A DNA stretch of 53,928 nucleotides from Streptomyces sp. JJ36 (GTDB lineage: Bacteria > Actinomycetota > Actinomycetes > Streptomycetales > Streptomycetaceae), in NCBI RefSeq assembly GCF_021696945.1, contig NZ_JACYHE010000039.1, positions 1 to 53,928 of the forward strand, in the 5' to 3' direction. Numbering within the stretch: position 1 is the first letter of the stretch; each line of letters begins with the position of its first letter. A model generated the notes under the pieces. It was not told the origin of the DNA. It made no database searches and saw only the letters and a list, made by a program, of their open reading frames with translations. This document shows positions 25,570 through 33,776 of the stretch, piece by piece. The translations under genes were made by a program, and so were the position numbers.

Positions 25570-26262
25570 TTGTCCGAGTCGGAGAGTGCGGGTTCACCGG
25601 GCTCCACGGGGTCCGGGCGGCGGCTGCCGCGGCGGCTGCTCCAGCTGTACGCGGGTCTGGTGCTGTACGGGGCGAGCGCGGCGCTCATGGTGCGGGCCGC
25701 CCTGGGCCTCAACCCGTGGGACGTACTGCACCAGGGCGTCGCGGAGCACACCGGCCTCACCATCGGCCTGGTCTCGGTGCTGACCGGTGCGCTGGTGCTG
25801 CTGCTGTGGGTGCCGCTGCGGCAGCGGCCGGGGCTGGGCACGGTGTCGAACGTGGTGGTCCTGGGGCTGTCCCTGGACGCCACGCTCTGGCTGCTGCCGG
25901 AACCCCGTGCGCTGGCCGTGCGGGTGCCGCTGCTGATCGCCGGGATCGTGCTGAACGGCGTGGCGACCGGTCTCTACATCGCCGCCCGGCTCGGCCCGGG
26001 GCCGCGGGACGGCCTGATGACCGGCCTGCACCAGGTCACCGGCCGCTCGGTGCGGCTGGTGCGCACCGGCATCGAACTGGCGGTGCTGGGGGCGGGGATC
26101 CTGCTGGGCGGGTCGGCCGGGGCCGGCACGGCGGCGTACGCGCTGGCGATCGGCCCGCTCTCCCAGTACTTCCTGCGGCTCTTCGCGGTGTCCGGGGAGG
26201 GCGGTCGTTCCCCGGTGGTGGCGCGCGGCGGGCCGCGGCGGCGCACCGTGCTGGGGCGGTGA
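25570..26262 (+). CDS. YczE-like integral membrane protein
   Basis: A 230-residue membrane protein with about five transmembrane helices. It carries the YczE signature ALMVRAALGLNPWDVLHQGVAEHTGLTIG near the N-terminus and GLYIAARLGPGPRDGLMTGLH in the middle. The start appears to be TTG 25570 behind GGGGAGG; no ATG or GTG fits better. Family members are predicted transporters of unknown substrate, often controlled by an adjacent divergent MocR regulator, exactly the arrangement seen here. Confidence 0.85.
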   Translation: MSESESAGSPGSTGSGRRLPRRLLQLYAGLVLYGASAALMVRAALGLNPWDVLHQGVAEHTGLTIGLVSVLTGALVLLLWVPLRQRPGLGTVSNVVVLGLSLDATLWLLPEPRALAVRVPLLIAGIVLNGVATGLYIAARLGPGPRDGLMTGLHQVTGRSVRLVRTGIELAVLGAGILLGGSAGAGTAAYALAIGPLSQYFLRLFAVSGEGGRSPVVARGGPRRRTVLGR

Positions 26263-26395
26263 CGCGGCCACGGCCGGCTCCCCCGCGGGGGCCGGGGGCG
26301 GAGCGGATTTAGAAGATGAAGCGGCGGCCCGGTAGTGTACGCCTTCGGCCCGCCGGATGGACCGTTACTGCACGCCAAGGCGACACGAACGCTGG

Positions 26396-26420
26396 GTGAC
26401 ATCTCCTGTCACATGTGACA
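26396..26420. promoter_or_regulatory. Alternating triple half-site GTGACA / TGTCAC / GTGACA upstream of rbpA
   Basis: GTGACA (26396-26401), TGTCAC (26407-26412) and GTGACA (26415-26420) form overlapping palindromes; TGTCACATGTGACA is a perfect 14-base palindrome. It looks like an operator for a dimeric regulator. It lies about 80 bases above the SigR promoter. Confidence 0.6.
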
Positions 26421-26498
26421 AACCGGGCGCCGGTGGGTACCGCATTATTCGACGTATTCGACGAGCGGCGACACGACGGGCGACGCATGTCCCGGCAC

Positions 26499-26525
26499 GG
26501 GAATCTTCACCGCCGACCGGACGTT
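26499..26525 (+). promoter_or_regulatory. SigR-type promoter of rbpA
   Basis: GGGAAT (26499-26504), exactly 18 bases, then GTT (26523-26525) matches the SigR consensus GGAAT-N18-GTT. rbpA is a known SigR target in Streptomyces coelicolor, so this links transcription of RbpA to thiol oxidation. Confidence 0.88.
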
Positions 26526-26586
26526 GACCGGATGACGACGACAGCGACACCTGTCCTGTGGGCGACAAGCCCGGGAGGCACGATTC

Positions 26587-26964
26587 ATGAGTGAGCGAGC
26601 TCTGCGCGGCACGCGACTCGTGGTGACCAGCTACGAGACCGACCGCGGTATCGACCTGGCGCCGCGCCAGGCCGTGGAGTACGCATGCCAGAACGGTCAT
26701 CGGTTCGAGATGCCGTTCTCGGTTGAGGCCGAGATCCCGCCGGAGTGGGAGTGCAAGGTGTGCGGGGCACAGGCACTCCTGGTGGACGGCGAGGGGCCGG
26801 AGGAGAAGAAGGGCAAGCCCGCCCGTACGCACTGGGACATGCTGATGGAGCGGCGTACCCGGGAGGAGCTCGAGGAGGTGCTGGCCGAGCGGCTGGCGGT
26901 GCTCCGCTCAGGCACCATGAACATCGCCGTGCACCCGCGCGACAGCAAGCGCAAGTCCGCCTAG
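26587..26964 (+). CDS. rbpA: RNA polymerase-binding protein RbpA
   Basis: A 125-residue actinobacterial transcription factor that binds RNA polymerase and the principal sigma factor and stabilises open complexes. The N-terminal tail (MSERALRGTRLVVTSYETDRG) leads to the zinc-binding core, with EYACQNGHRF and ECKVCG supplying ligands. The basic linker and sigma-interaction helix (RTHWDMLMERRTREELEEVLAERLAVL) follow. Length and motif order are normal. The ATG lies about 60 bases below a SigR promoter, giving induction on oxidative stress. A 20-bp terminator stem follows. Confidence 0.97.
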   Translation: MSERALRGTRLVVTSYETDRGIDLAPRQAVEYACQNGHRFEMPFSVEAEIPPEWECKVCGAQALLVDGEGPEEKKGKPARTHWDMLMERRTREELEEVLAERLAVLRSGTMNIAVHPRDSKRKSA

Positions 26965-26990
26965 CGGGAGCCCGCCGCACGGACATGCCG

Positions 26991-27036
26991 GGCAGGGGCC
27001 CGCGGCCGCCGCGTCAGGCGGCCGCGGGCCCCTGCC
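26991..27036. terminator. Bidirectional terminator between rbpA and fxsA
   Basis: A perfect 20-bp inverted repeat (26991-27010 and 27017-27036) with a 6-base loop lies between convergent genes. Confidence 0.87.
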
Positions 27037-27083
27037 TGCTCGTGCAGCCGGCCGCCCGGCGCGGGCCGCGCCCGCCGGCCGGG

Positions 27084-27689
27084 TCAGTGCGCGGGCGGCT
27101 CGTCGTCCCGGACCACCTCGCCCTGGACCACGGTGCCGCCGGGACGGTGGATGCGCGACTGCTGCTGCGCGCTGCGCGCCTGCCGCATCGCCACCCCGAG
27201 CTCGCCGCGGTCCAGCAGCCGCTCGCCGCCGCGCCGCAGCAGCGCCGCCGTGGGCGGGAAGAGGCACAGCAGGCCGAGGGCGTCGGAGACCAGGCCGGGC
27301 ACCATGAGCAGCAGGCCGCCGAGCATGGCCAGGGCGTTGCCCCCGCGCTGGTCCCGGGCCGCGGCCGCCGCCGCTGCGGGGTCGGCGCCCGGCTGCAGCG
27401 CGGCGGCGAGCTGCCGCCAGGCGCGGCGGCCCGCCCACTTGATCACCAGCGCGCCCAGTACCAGCCCACCCAGCAGGAGCGCCAGCACGGTCAGCCCGCC
27501 GGCGGCACCTCCCACCAGGGTGAGCAGCCAGATCTCCAGCACCACCCAGGCGGCGACGACCAGCGGCAGCAGCCGGGGGGCGCGGGTCCGGCGGCGGCCC
27601 GCGCGGGCGTCACCGCGACGGGTGCCCGCCCCGGGCCGGTCCCGCTCGCCCGGCGGAGGTTCGTAGGGAGTGGGGGTGCCGTGGGTCAT
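27084..27689 (-). CDS. fxsA: FxsA-family membrane protein
   Basis: A 201-residue protein with the FxsA core: two N-terminal transmembrane segments (LLPLVVAAWVVLEIWLLTLVGG, LTVLALLLGGLVLGALVIK), then GGNALAMLGGLLLMVPGLVSDALGLLCLFPPTAALLRR, the family's diagnostic stretch. A disordered N-terminus and a basic/acidic tail flank it. E. coli FxsA modulates phage exclusion; the role in actinobacteria is unclear. It starts 3 bases past the ppm stop, so it is the last gene of lnt-ppm-fxsA. Its ribosome-binding site is weak, suggesting translational coupling. Confidence 0.88.
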   Translation of the reverse strand: MTHGTPTPYEPPPGERDRPGAGTRRGDARAGRRRTRAPRLLPLVVAAWVVLEIWLLTLVGGAAGGLTVLALLLGGLVLGALVIKWAGRRAWRQLAAALQPGADPAAAAAAARDQRGGNALAMLGGLLLMVPGLVSDALGLLCLFPPTAALLRRGGERLLDRGELGVAMRQARSAQQQSRIHRPGGTVVQGEVVRDDEPPAH

Positions 27690-27692
27690 GTC

Positions 27693-28460
27693 TCAAGTGT
27701 GCCTGCGGCCGGAGAGTTTTCTCACCCGGCCCTCGAGACCCCAGGCAGTGACCCGCCACAGCGCCTCGGCGACGATGTCCCGGCTCATCTTGGAGTCGCC
27801 CCGCTCCCGCTCGACGAAGGTGATCGGGACCTCCACCACGTGGAAGCCGGCCCGGATCGCGCGGTGCGCGAGGTCCACCTGGAAGCAGTAGCCCTGAGAG
27901 GCGACGTCCGCCATGCCGATGCCCTCCAGGGTCTCCCGGCGGAAGGCGCGGTAGCCGCCGGTGACGTCCCGGATCGGGATGTCCAGCAGCAGCCGGGAAT
28001 AGGTGCTGCCGCCACGGGAGAGCAGTTCCCGGGAGCGCGGCCAGTTCACCACCCGCCCGCCGGGCACCCAGCGCGAGCCGAGCACCAGGTCGGCGCCCTT
28101 GAGCGCGGTGAGCAGCCGGGGCAGCTCCTCCGGCTGATGGGAGCCGTCGGCGTCCATCTCCACCAGCACGCCGTAGCCGTGTTCGAGACCCCAGCGGAAC
28201 CCGGCGAGGTAGGCGGCGCCGAGGCCCTCCTTGCCCCGGCGGTGCAGCACCTTCACCCGGTCGTCCTCGGCGGCGAGCTCGTCGGCGATCTTGCCGGTGC
28301 CGTCGGGGCTGTTGTCGTCGGCGACCAGTACGTGGGCCTCCGGGACCGCCGACCGGACCCGGGAGACGACCGGCCGGATGTTGTCGGCCTCGTCGTACGT
28401 CGGGATGATCACCAGGACCGTGCCGAGCGGGCCGTACCGCCGCTGTGCGTTCCGAGTCAT
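27693..28460 (-). CDS. ppm: Polyprenol monophosphomannose synthase
   Basis: A 255-residue GT2 glycosyltransferase that transfers mannose from GDP-mannose to polyprenyl phosphate, giving the donor for mannosylated glycolipids and protein O-mannosylation. The GT-A motifs are VLVIIPTYDEADNI, VADDNSPDGTG and LVEMDADGSHQPEEL. There are no C-terminal transmembrane segments, as expected for actinobacterial Ppm1 catalytic domains. The ATG overlaps the lnt stop (ATGA). In Mycobacterium tuberculosis the same two activities are fused in one polypeptide; here they are separate but coupled. Confidence 0.93.
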   Translation of the reverse strand: MTRNAQRRYGPLGTVLVIIPTYDEADNIRPVVSRVRSAVPEAHVLVADDNSPDGTGKIADELAAEDDRVKVLHRRGKEGLGAAYLAGFRWGLEHGYGVLVEMDADGSHQPEELPRLLTALKGADLVLGSRWVPGGRVVNWPRSRELLSRGGSTYSRLLLDIPIRDVTGGYRAFRRETLEGIGMADVASQGYCFQVDLAHRAIRAGFHVVEVPITFVERERGDSKMSRDIVAEALWRVTAWGLEGRVRKLSGRRHT

Positions 28461-30286
28461 CGCTGCCGCCCCTCCGCCTGGTCCGCCGTACGTGCCCGGC
28501 GGCCGGCGAACGCCCATCCGGCGGCCGCGGCCCAGGCACCGAGGCCCACCATAGCGAGGGCCCACTCCGGTGCGGCGCCGACGCGGTCGGCCAGAGTGCG
28601 GCCGTCCCGCAGCGGCAGCTCGGCGAGGAGCACGTCCCGGGTGAACTCCGCGGTGCGCTGGCGCACCGTGCCGTCCGGACCGACGACGGCGCTGATGCCG
28701 CTGGTGGCGGCGGTCACCACGGCGCGGCCGTGCTCGACGGCGCGCAGTTTCGACATGGCGAGCTGCTGCTCCGGCTGGCCGGTGCGGCCGTAGGTGGCGT
28801 TGTTCGTCTGTACGACCAGGGCGCGCGCGCCGTCGCGCACGGTGGCCCGGACGATCTCGTCGTAGGCGACCTCGAAGCAGATCACGTCGCCGAGGCGGGC
28901 GGGACCCACCTGGAGCACGCCGGTGTGCTCGCCGGGCCAGAAGTCGCGCGGGACGCGCTCCAGGCGCGAGATGACGGTGCTGAGCTGCTCGCGGAAGGGC
29001 ACGTACTCGCCGAACGGCACGGGGTGCTGTTTGGTGTACGAGGCGCCGGGGCCGGTCTCGGGGTCCCAGACGATGCCCTGGTTCTCGACGTACCCCTCCT
29101 CGGTGGGGTGGTCGACCAGGGCGCCGACGAGGACGGGGACACCGATGGCGTCCACCGCCTCCTCGATCCGCAGCCGGGCCTCCGGGTGGCGGAAGGGGTC
29201 CAGGTCCGAGGCGTTCTCCGGCCAGATCACCAGGTCGGGGCGGGCGGCCTCGCCGGCCCGCACCCGGTCGGCGAGATCCAGGGTGGCCTCGACGTGGTTG
29301 TTGAGGATCTTCATGGGGCGCCCGAGGAAGTCCATGCCGGGCTGCTGCACGTTGCCCTGGACCACCGCGATGTCCACGGTGTCCGCGGCCCGGGTGGGCA
29401 CCGGGACGGCGAATCCGGCCACGCCCACCAGACCGGCGAGGGCGGTGGCGCCCGCAGCGGGGAGCAGCGGGCGGACGCCGCCCCCGGAGGGGCCGCTCTG
29501 CCGGGCATGGGCCTGCCGCCGGGCGGCGACCGCCGTGAACACGGCCGCGGCCAGCAGGGTGCCGGTGAGGGCGACGGCGAAGGTGACCAGCGGGGCGCCG
29601 CCGAGAGCGGCGAGCGGGGTGAAGGGCGAGCCCGTGTTGGCGAAGGCCAGCCGGCCCCAGGGGAAGCCGCCGAAGGGCACCCGGTCCCGGGCCCACTCCT
29701 CGGCGACCCAGAGGCAGGCGGCCCAGAACGGCCAGAACGGCAGCCGGGAGGTGACGGCGAGCCCGGCGCCCAGGGCGGAGAGGAAGAGGGCCTGGATCAG
29801 CGCCAGCCCCACCGTGGCGTCCCAGCCCACCACGTGCAGCCACTTGAGCAGGAAGACGAAGAACGGCAGCCCGAGGGCGAGCCCGGCCCAGGCGCCCTGC
29901 CGGGCGCTGCGGCCCCGGGTGAGCAGGCTGAGGGCGGCCACGGCCGCCAGCGAGAGCGGCCACAGGTCGTACGGCGGGAAGGCCAGGCCGAGGGCGATTC
30001 CGGCGGCGGCCGCCAGCGCGGTCCGCGGTGTCTCGCGGCGCAGCAGGGCGGCGGCGCGGCGGCCGCGGCCCCGCGGGGCGGTGCTGGCGGCGGCTCCCGT
30101 GCCGGCGTCCTCCTCGGTGGTGTCCGGGCCGGGTGCGGCGCCGGCGCCGGGCTCCTCCGGGCCGGGCCCGGGCCGTTCCGGGGCGCCGGGGTCCTGCGTG
30201 GCGGACGGTTCCACGGCGGGGCCCGGCCGGTCGGTGACCGGCCCGTGCGGGGCGGATGCGGCGGTGGTGTCGGGGCCCGAGGGCAC
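28457..30286 (-). CDS. lnt: Apolipoprotein N-acyltransferase
   Basis: A 609-residue membrane enzyme that N-acylates the lipid-modified Cys of lipoproteins. Residues 1 to about 75 are a long disordered Pro/Gly/Glu stretch. About seven transmembrane segments follow (from TALAAAAGIALGLAFPPY), then the nitrilase-fold domain with a full catalytic set: Glu357 in WPENASDL, Lys419 in YTKQHPVPFGEY and Cys470 in GDVICFEVAYDE. The start GTG 30286 has AGGAAGG upstream; the frame is open further up but lacks a start signal. It heads the lnt-ppm-fxsA operon. Confidence 0.92.
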   Translation of the reverse strand: MPSGPDTTAASAPHGPVTDRPGPAVEPSATQDPGAPERPGPGPEEPGAGAAPGPDTTEEDAGTGAAASTAPRGRGRRAAALLRRETPRTALAAAAGIALGLAFPPYDLWPLSLAAVAALSLLTRGRSARQGAWAGLALGLPFFVFLLKWLHVVGWDATVGLALIQALFLSALGAGLAVTSRLPFWPFWAACLWVAEEWARDRVPFGGFPWGRLAFANTGSPFTPLAALGGAPLVTFAVALTGTLLAAAVFTAVAARRQAHARQSGPSGGGVRPLLPAAGATALAGLVGVAGFAVPVPTRAADTVDIAVVQGNVQQPGMDFLGRPMKILNNHVEATLDLADRVRAGEAARPDLVIWPENASDLDPFRHPEARLRIEEAVDAIGVPVLVGALVDHPTEEGYVENQGIVWDPETGPGASYTKQHPVPFGEYVPFREQLSTVISRLERVPRDFWPGEHTGVLQVGPARLGDVICFEVAYDEIVRATVRDGARALVVQTNNATYGRTGQPEQQLAMSKLRAVEHGRAVVTAATSGISAVVGPDGTVRQRTAEFTRDVLLAELPLRDGRTLADRVGAAPEWALAMVGLGAWAAAAGWAFAGRRARTADQAEGRQR

Positions 30287-30801
30287 GGTCGCGGCCTTCC
30301 TGCAGGTCGTGCGGTGATGAGGCGACCGTATAACGAACGGCGCGCGCGCGGAGGGGCGGGCGCGGAAAGTGACGGGGCGCACCCGGCCGGCCGGGGCTGC
30401 GGATCGGGGCCCGGTGCCCTTCGGGCCGACCTGGGACCCGCTGGCTGCGGGTCGACCGAGAGCCGTTGTCTACTGAGCGTCCGGGCCCCATCCGGGTCAC
30501 ACCTGCCGGCCGGACGACCTCTTCCGCCCCCGTGCCGCGGGCGCTGGACCTGGCTCCCAGTGGTGGTGTGCCGGTGCGACGCACCACCCCATGGCCCAGC
30601 GGCGTATCACACGACTGCGCGGAGGATCACCGGTCGGACGTCCTGTGGTGGACGCGGCCGAACCTACCCGGCCCACGGCGTCGGCTGTCAACACCGCCCT
30701 GGCCTGCGGCGATCTCGAAAAACAGCAGGTCAGTGGCGTGCGGCCGGCGCCGGGGCGACAGGCCGAGGGCACGTCGTTCGGCGGTACGGCGCGCCGGGCG
30801 C
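30287..30801. other. Intergenic region upstream of lnt
   Basis: About 500 bases without a convincing gene. A hairpin GGTGGTG...CACCACC lies at 30562-30588 with an inner GTGCG/CGCAC element. A TATACG -10-like element occurs on the minus strand near 30325. A 96-residue frame on the plus strand at 30591 overlaps the amidohydrolase 3' end and looks spurious. The length suggests a structured leader or regulatory region for lnt. Confidence 0.45.
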
Positions 30802-32457
30802 TCACCCGTTCGGCCGTGCGAAGACCGTGCGTCCGGCCACCACCGTCCGCAGGCACACCGGGAGTTGACCGCCCGGGGTGAGGTCGGGCAGCCCGGGGGT
30901 GCCGGACCGCGGGTCCGTCGACCAGTTGGCCACCCGCGTGTCGGGCGCCTGCACCACCAGTTCCCCGGCGCGCCAGACGGCGTAGTCGGCGGGGGTGCCG
31001 GGGACCAGCACGCCGGAGTCGTCGTGGCCGGCGGCCCGCCGGCCGCCCCGGGTGTGGGCGGTGAAGGCGGCGCGGGCGGAGATGCGGTGGGCGGGCGTGC
31101 GGTGGAAGGCGGCGGCGCGCACCGCCTCCCACGGCCCGAGCGGGGTGACGGGGCTGTCGGAGCCGAGCGCCAGCGGCACCCCGGCGCGCAGCAGGTCCGC
31201 GTACGGGTTGAGGGTGCGGGCCCGCTCGGCCCCCAGCCGCCGGGCGTACATGCCGTCCTCGCCGCCCCAGGCGGCGTCGAAGCCCGGCTGCACGGAGGCG
31301 GTGAGGGCGAAGTCCGCGAAGGCGGCGATCGTGGCCGGGGTGAGCATCTCGGCGTGTTCCACGCGGTGCCGGGCGGCCCGCACCCGCTCCGGGCCGACCC
31401 GCTCGGCGGCGGCCCGCACGCCGTCGGTCACCGCGGTGAGGGCGGCGTCGCCGATGGCGTGGAAACCGGCCTGGAGCCCGGCCTCGGTACAGGCGGCGAC
31501 ATGGGCGGCCACGGCACCGGCGTCCAGGTGGGCCGTGCCGCAGTGCTCCGGGCTCCCGTCGTCGGCGTAGGGGGCGTGCAGCGCGGCCGTGCGGGAGCCG
31601 AGGGAGCCGTCGGCGAAGAGGTCGCCCGCCGCGCCGTGGGCGCCGAGCTCCCGCACCCGGGCGGCGTCCTTCGCAGACGTGACGAGCTCCGCCCAGTAGC
31701 CGGTGACCCGCGGCCCCGGCTCCTCGGCGGCCAGCCGGAGCAGCCCGGTCAGGTCCTCCTCGCCGGAGATGTCGGGCCCGGCGCACTCGTGCACCGCTCC
31801 GACGCCGAGCTCCGCGGCGTGGCGCAGGGCCGCGCGCTGGGCGTCGGCGCGCTGCCCGGGGGTGAGCGCGCCGTACGCGGCGCGGCGGGCGGCGTGATGG
31901 GCCTCGCCGGTCAGCGGGCCGTCGGGGGCGTATCCGGGCAGCCCCGCCAGACCGGGCACCAGGTCCAGCAGCGCCGAGCTGACCAGGGCGGAGTGGACGT
32001 CGACCCGGGTGAGGTAGAGCGGGCGGCCGCCGGTGGCCCGGTCGAGCTCGGCGCGGGTGGGGTGGCGCTGCTCGGGCCACTCGGTGGTGTCCCAGCCGGT
32101 GCCCAGCAGCACGCGGTCGCCGGGCCGGGCGGCGGCGTGCGCGCCGACGCGGTCCAGCGCCTCGGTCAGGCCGCGGCAGCCACCCAGGTCCAGCCCGGTG
32201 CGGGCCAGCCCGGTGGCCGTGGTGTGCACATGTGCGTCGGTGAAGGCAGGGGTCACCAGCGCCCCGGCGAGCTGCACCACCTCGTCGACGCCGTCGGCGA
32301 AGGAGTCGGCGGCCCCCTCGGAGCCGACCCAGGCGATCCGGTCGCCGTCGACGACCATCGCGGTGGCGAAGGGGTCCGCGGGGCTGTGCACCGTGCCGCC
32401 GCGGAGCAGGACGGTACGGTGCGGCCCGCCGGCCGGCGGGGATGCGGGGTCGTTCAC
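30802..32457 (-). CDS. YtcJ-like metal-dependent amidohydrolase
   Basis: A 551-residue amidohydrolase-superfamily enzyme, probably zinc-dependent and cytoplasmic. Metal-site motifs are DAHVHTTATG, GFHAIGDAAL and HRVEHAEML, with the final Asp in ALGSDSPVTPLGPWEAVRAA. These are all standard for the YtcJ group. Start GTG 32457 has GAGGCAG upstream, and it fits the usual N-terminal beta-sandwich start (TVLLRGGTVHSP). The Lrp-type regulator gene lies about 180 bases upstream on the same strand. The substrate is unknown. Confidence 0.87.
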   Translation of the reverse strand: MNDPASPPAGGPHRTVLLRGGTVHSPADPFATAMVVDGDRIAWVGSEGAADSFADGVDEVVQLAGALVTPAFTDAHVHTTATGLARTGLDLGGCRGLTEALDRVGAHAAARPGDRVLLGTGWDTTEWPEQRHPTRAELDRATGGRPLYLTRVDVHSALVSSALLDLVPGLAGLPGYAPDGPLTGEAHHAARRAAYGALTPGQRADAQRAALRHAAELGVGAVHECAGPDISGEEDLTGLLRLAAEEPGPRVTGYWAELVTSAKDAARVRELGAHGAAGDLFADGSLGSRTAALHAPYADDGSPEHCGTAHLDAGAVAAHVAACTEAGLQAGFHAIGDAALTAVTDGVRAAAERVGPERVRAARHRVEHAEMLTPATIAAFADFALTASVQPGFDAAWGGEDGMYARRLGAERARTLNPYADLLRAGVPLALGSDSPVTPLGPWEAVRAAAFHRTPAHRISARAAFTAHTRGGRRAAGHDDSGVLVPGTPADYAVWRAGELVVQAPDTRVANWSTDPRSGTPGLPDLTPGGQLPVCLRTVVAGRTVFARPNG

Positions 32458-32637
32458 GGCGCTCTGCCTCGGGGTCGGGGACGGGGGACGGACGGACGCG
32501 CCCCGGCGGCGGTGCCCGGGGGCCGCACGGCACGGGCGTGCCGTACCCAGTCTGGCGCCCGCCCCGGCTGCCGGCGCTGCGGGGTCTGCGGCGGGGGCCA
32601 CGCTGCTGATGCTGCCCGCCCCGGCGCCGCGGCGCGC

Positions 32638-33078
32638 TCAGACCTTCGGCGGGCGCGCCTCGTACGGAGTGGAGAGGACCACCGTCGTCCGGGTGGAGAC
32701 GCCGGCCAGCGAACGGATGCGGGCCAGCAGGTCCTCCAGCTCGAGCGGCCCGGTGACCCGGACCTTGAGGATGTAGTTCTCGTCGCCCGCGACACTGTGG
32801 CAGGCCTCGATCTCGGGGACGTCGGCGAGCCGGTCGGCGATGTCGTCGGGGGCGCTCGGGTCGAAGGGCTTCACCGAGATGAACGCGGTCAGGGGCAGCC
32901 CGACCGCGTTGGGATCGACCAGCGCGGCGTAGCCACGGATCACCCCGCGCTGTTCCAGGCGGCGCACCCGCTGGTGCACCGCCGAGGTGGACAGGCCGGT
33001 GGCCTTGCCCAGGTCGGTGTAGCTCATCCGCCCGTCCTTGACGAGCAATTCCACGATGTGCCGGTCCAGCTCCTCCAC
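32638..33078 (-). CDS. Lrp/AsnC-family transcriptional regulator
   Basis: A 146-residue regulator with an N-terminal helix-turn-helix (MEELDRHIVELLVKDGRMSY, then TDLGKATGLSTSAVHQRVRRLEQRGVIRGY) and a C-terminal RAM effector domain (VPEIEACHSVAGDENYILKVRV). The start is GTG 33078 with TAGGTT eight bases upstream. It probably responds to an amino acid and may control the downstream amidohydrolase and itself. A 24-bp palindrome lies upstream, in the divergent region with the zinc-ribbon-like gene. Confidence 0.9.
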   Translation of the reverse strand: MEELDRHIVELLVKDGRMSYTDLGKATGLSTSAVHQRVRRLEQRGVIRGYAALVDPNAVGLPLTAFISVKPFDPSAPDDIADRLADVPEIEACHSVAGDENYILKVRVTGPLELEDLLARIRSLAGVSTRTTVVLSTPYEARPPKV

Positions 33079-33086
33079 AGCAGGTC

Positions 33087-33092
33087 AACCTA
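33087..33092 (-). promoter_or_regulatory. -10 element TAGGTT of the Lrp-type gene
   Basis: TAGGTT on the minus strand is eight bases before the GTG start, giving at most a one- or two-base leader. No Shine-Dalgarno sequence fits in between. Confidence 0.5.
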
Positions 33093-33171
33093 CTGTGCCG
33101 AGCATGCTCCGGCACAGCGGGCGCGGGCTCCGGTGCACGCCCGGGCACACGGTGTGACCAATGCCACACTC

Positions 33172-33195
33172 GTGCACCTGCGTCCGCAGGTGCAC
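33172..33195. repeat. Perfect palindrome GTGCACCTGCG-TC-CGCAGGTGCAC
   Basis: Two 11-base arms flank a TC centre midway between the divergent Lrp-type and zinc-ribbon-like genes. It may be the operator of the Lrp-type regulator. A looser inverted repeat, GTGTG-N8-CACAC, lies just to the left near 33152-33169. Confidence 0.6.
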
Positions 33196-33277
33196 CGGGA
33201 TTATGCGCGGGGCGCCACGGGAAATGCTTGCTGTGGCCGGGCCCGGTCACCGGGCCTGCTCACCCGAGGGGGACTGC

Positions 33278-33679
33278 ATGCGCACAACGAAGTCGCTCCG
33301 CTCCGTCCGCACCAGGCACGCGGCCGAGATGGCGGAGGCGGTACCTGCGGTCGGCACGGAGGCCGACGACGCCTACGAGACCTACGAGATCTTCCGGGTG
33401 GACTGCCCGGAGTGCGGGCAGCCCATCGCGCTGCTCGCGGAGGAGGAGACGCTGCCGGAGCACGCCCTGTGCACGGCCCGCTGGGACCCGTTCGGCATGA
33501 CGGTCTGCCCGGGCTCGGGCCGCGCCGCCACGGAGGCGCCCCCGTCCGGGCGGGAGGCGCAGGAGGAGGACGCGGCGGCGCTGCTCACGCTGCCGGCCGG
33601 CCTGGACTGGCGGACCCAGCCGTTCTCGCACGCCGGGCCCGCCCGCCCGCAGGGCTCCGGGCTCCGCCCGGCGCACTAG
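33278..33679 (+). CDS. Zinc-ribbon-like hypothetical protein
   Basis: A 133-residue protein with four cysteines spaced like a metal site: DCPECGQP at about residues 46-53, then ALCTARW and TVCPGSG. The rest is acidic and low in hydrophobicity, with no further motif. Start ATG 33278 has GAGGGGG upstream. I recognise it only as a conserved actinobacterial type. It is divergent from the Lrp-type gene. Confidence 0.72.
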   Translation: MRTTKSLRSVRTRHAAEMAEAVPAVGTEADDAYETYEIFRVDCPECGQPIALLAEEETLPEHALCTARWDPFGMTVCPGSGRAATEAPPSGREAQEEDAAALLTLPAGLDWRTQPFSHAGPARPQGSGLRPAH

Positions 33680-33776
33680 TCCGGAACGGGCGGGAACCCC
33701 TCCGCGCGCGTTGTGCCCGCCCCGTCGCGGGGCACTCGTCCACCGTCGTCGTCAGCGAGCGAGTGGGTGAGACGAG

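Larger units (their letters stand above)
26263..26586. other. rbpA upstream region
   Basis: No gene. It contains a TAGTGT -10-like element (26333-26338), the alternating half-site repeat at 26396-26420 and the SigR promoter at 26499-26525. rbpA may therefore have two promoters with a regulator site between them. Confidence 0.6.

Noticed and set aside
28445..30868. 807-residue plus-strand frame antisense to lnt and ppm
   Set aside because: Gly/Ala/Arg-rich shadow; lnt has its full catalytic set on the other strand.
30591..30881. 96-residue plus-strand frame beside the amidohydrolase
   Set aside because: Overlaps the 3' end of a well-supported gene and lacks a ribosome-binding site.
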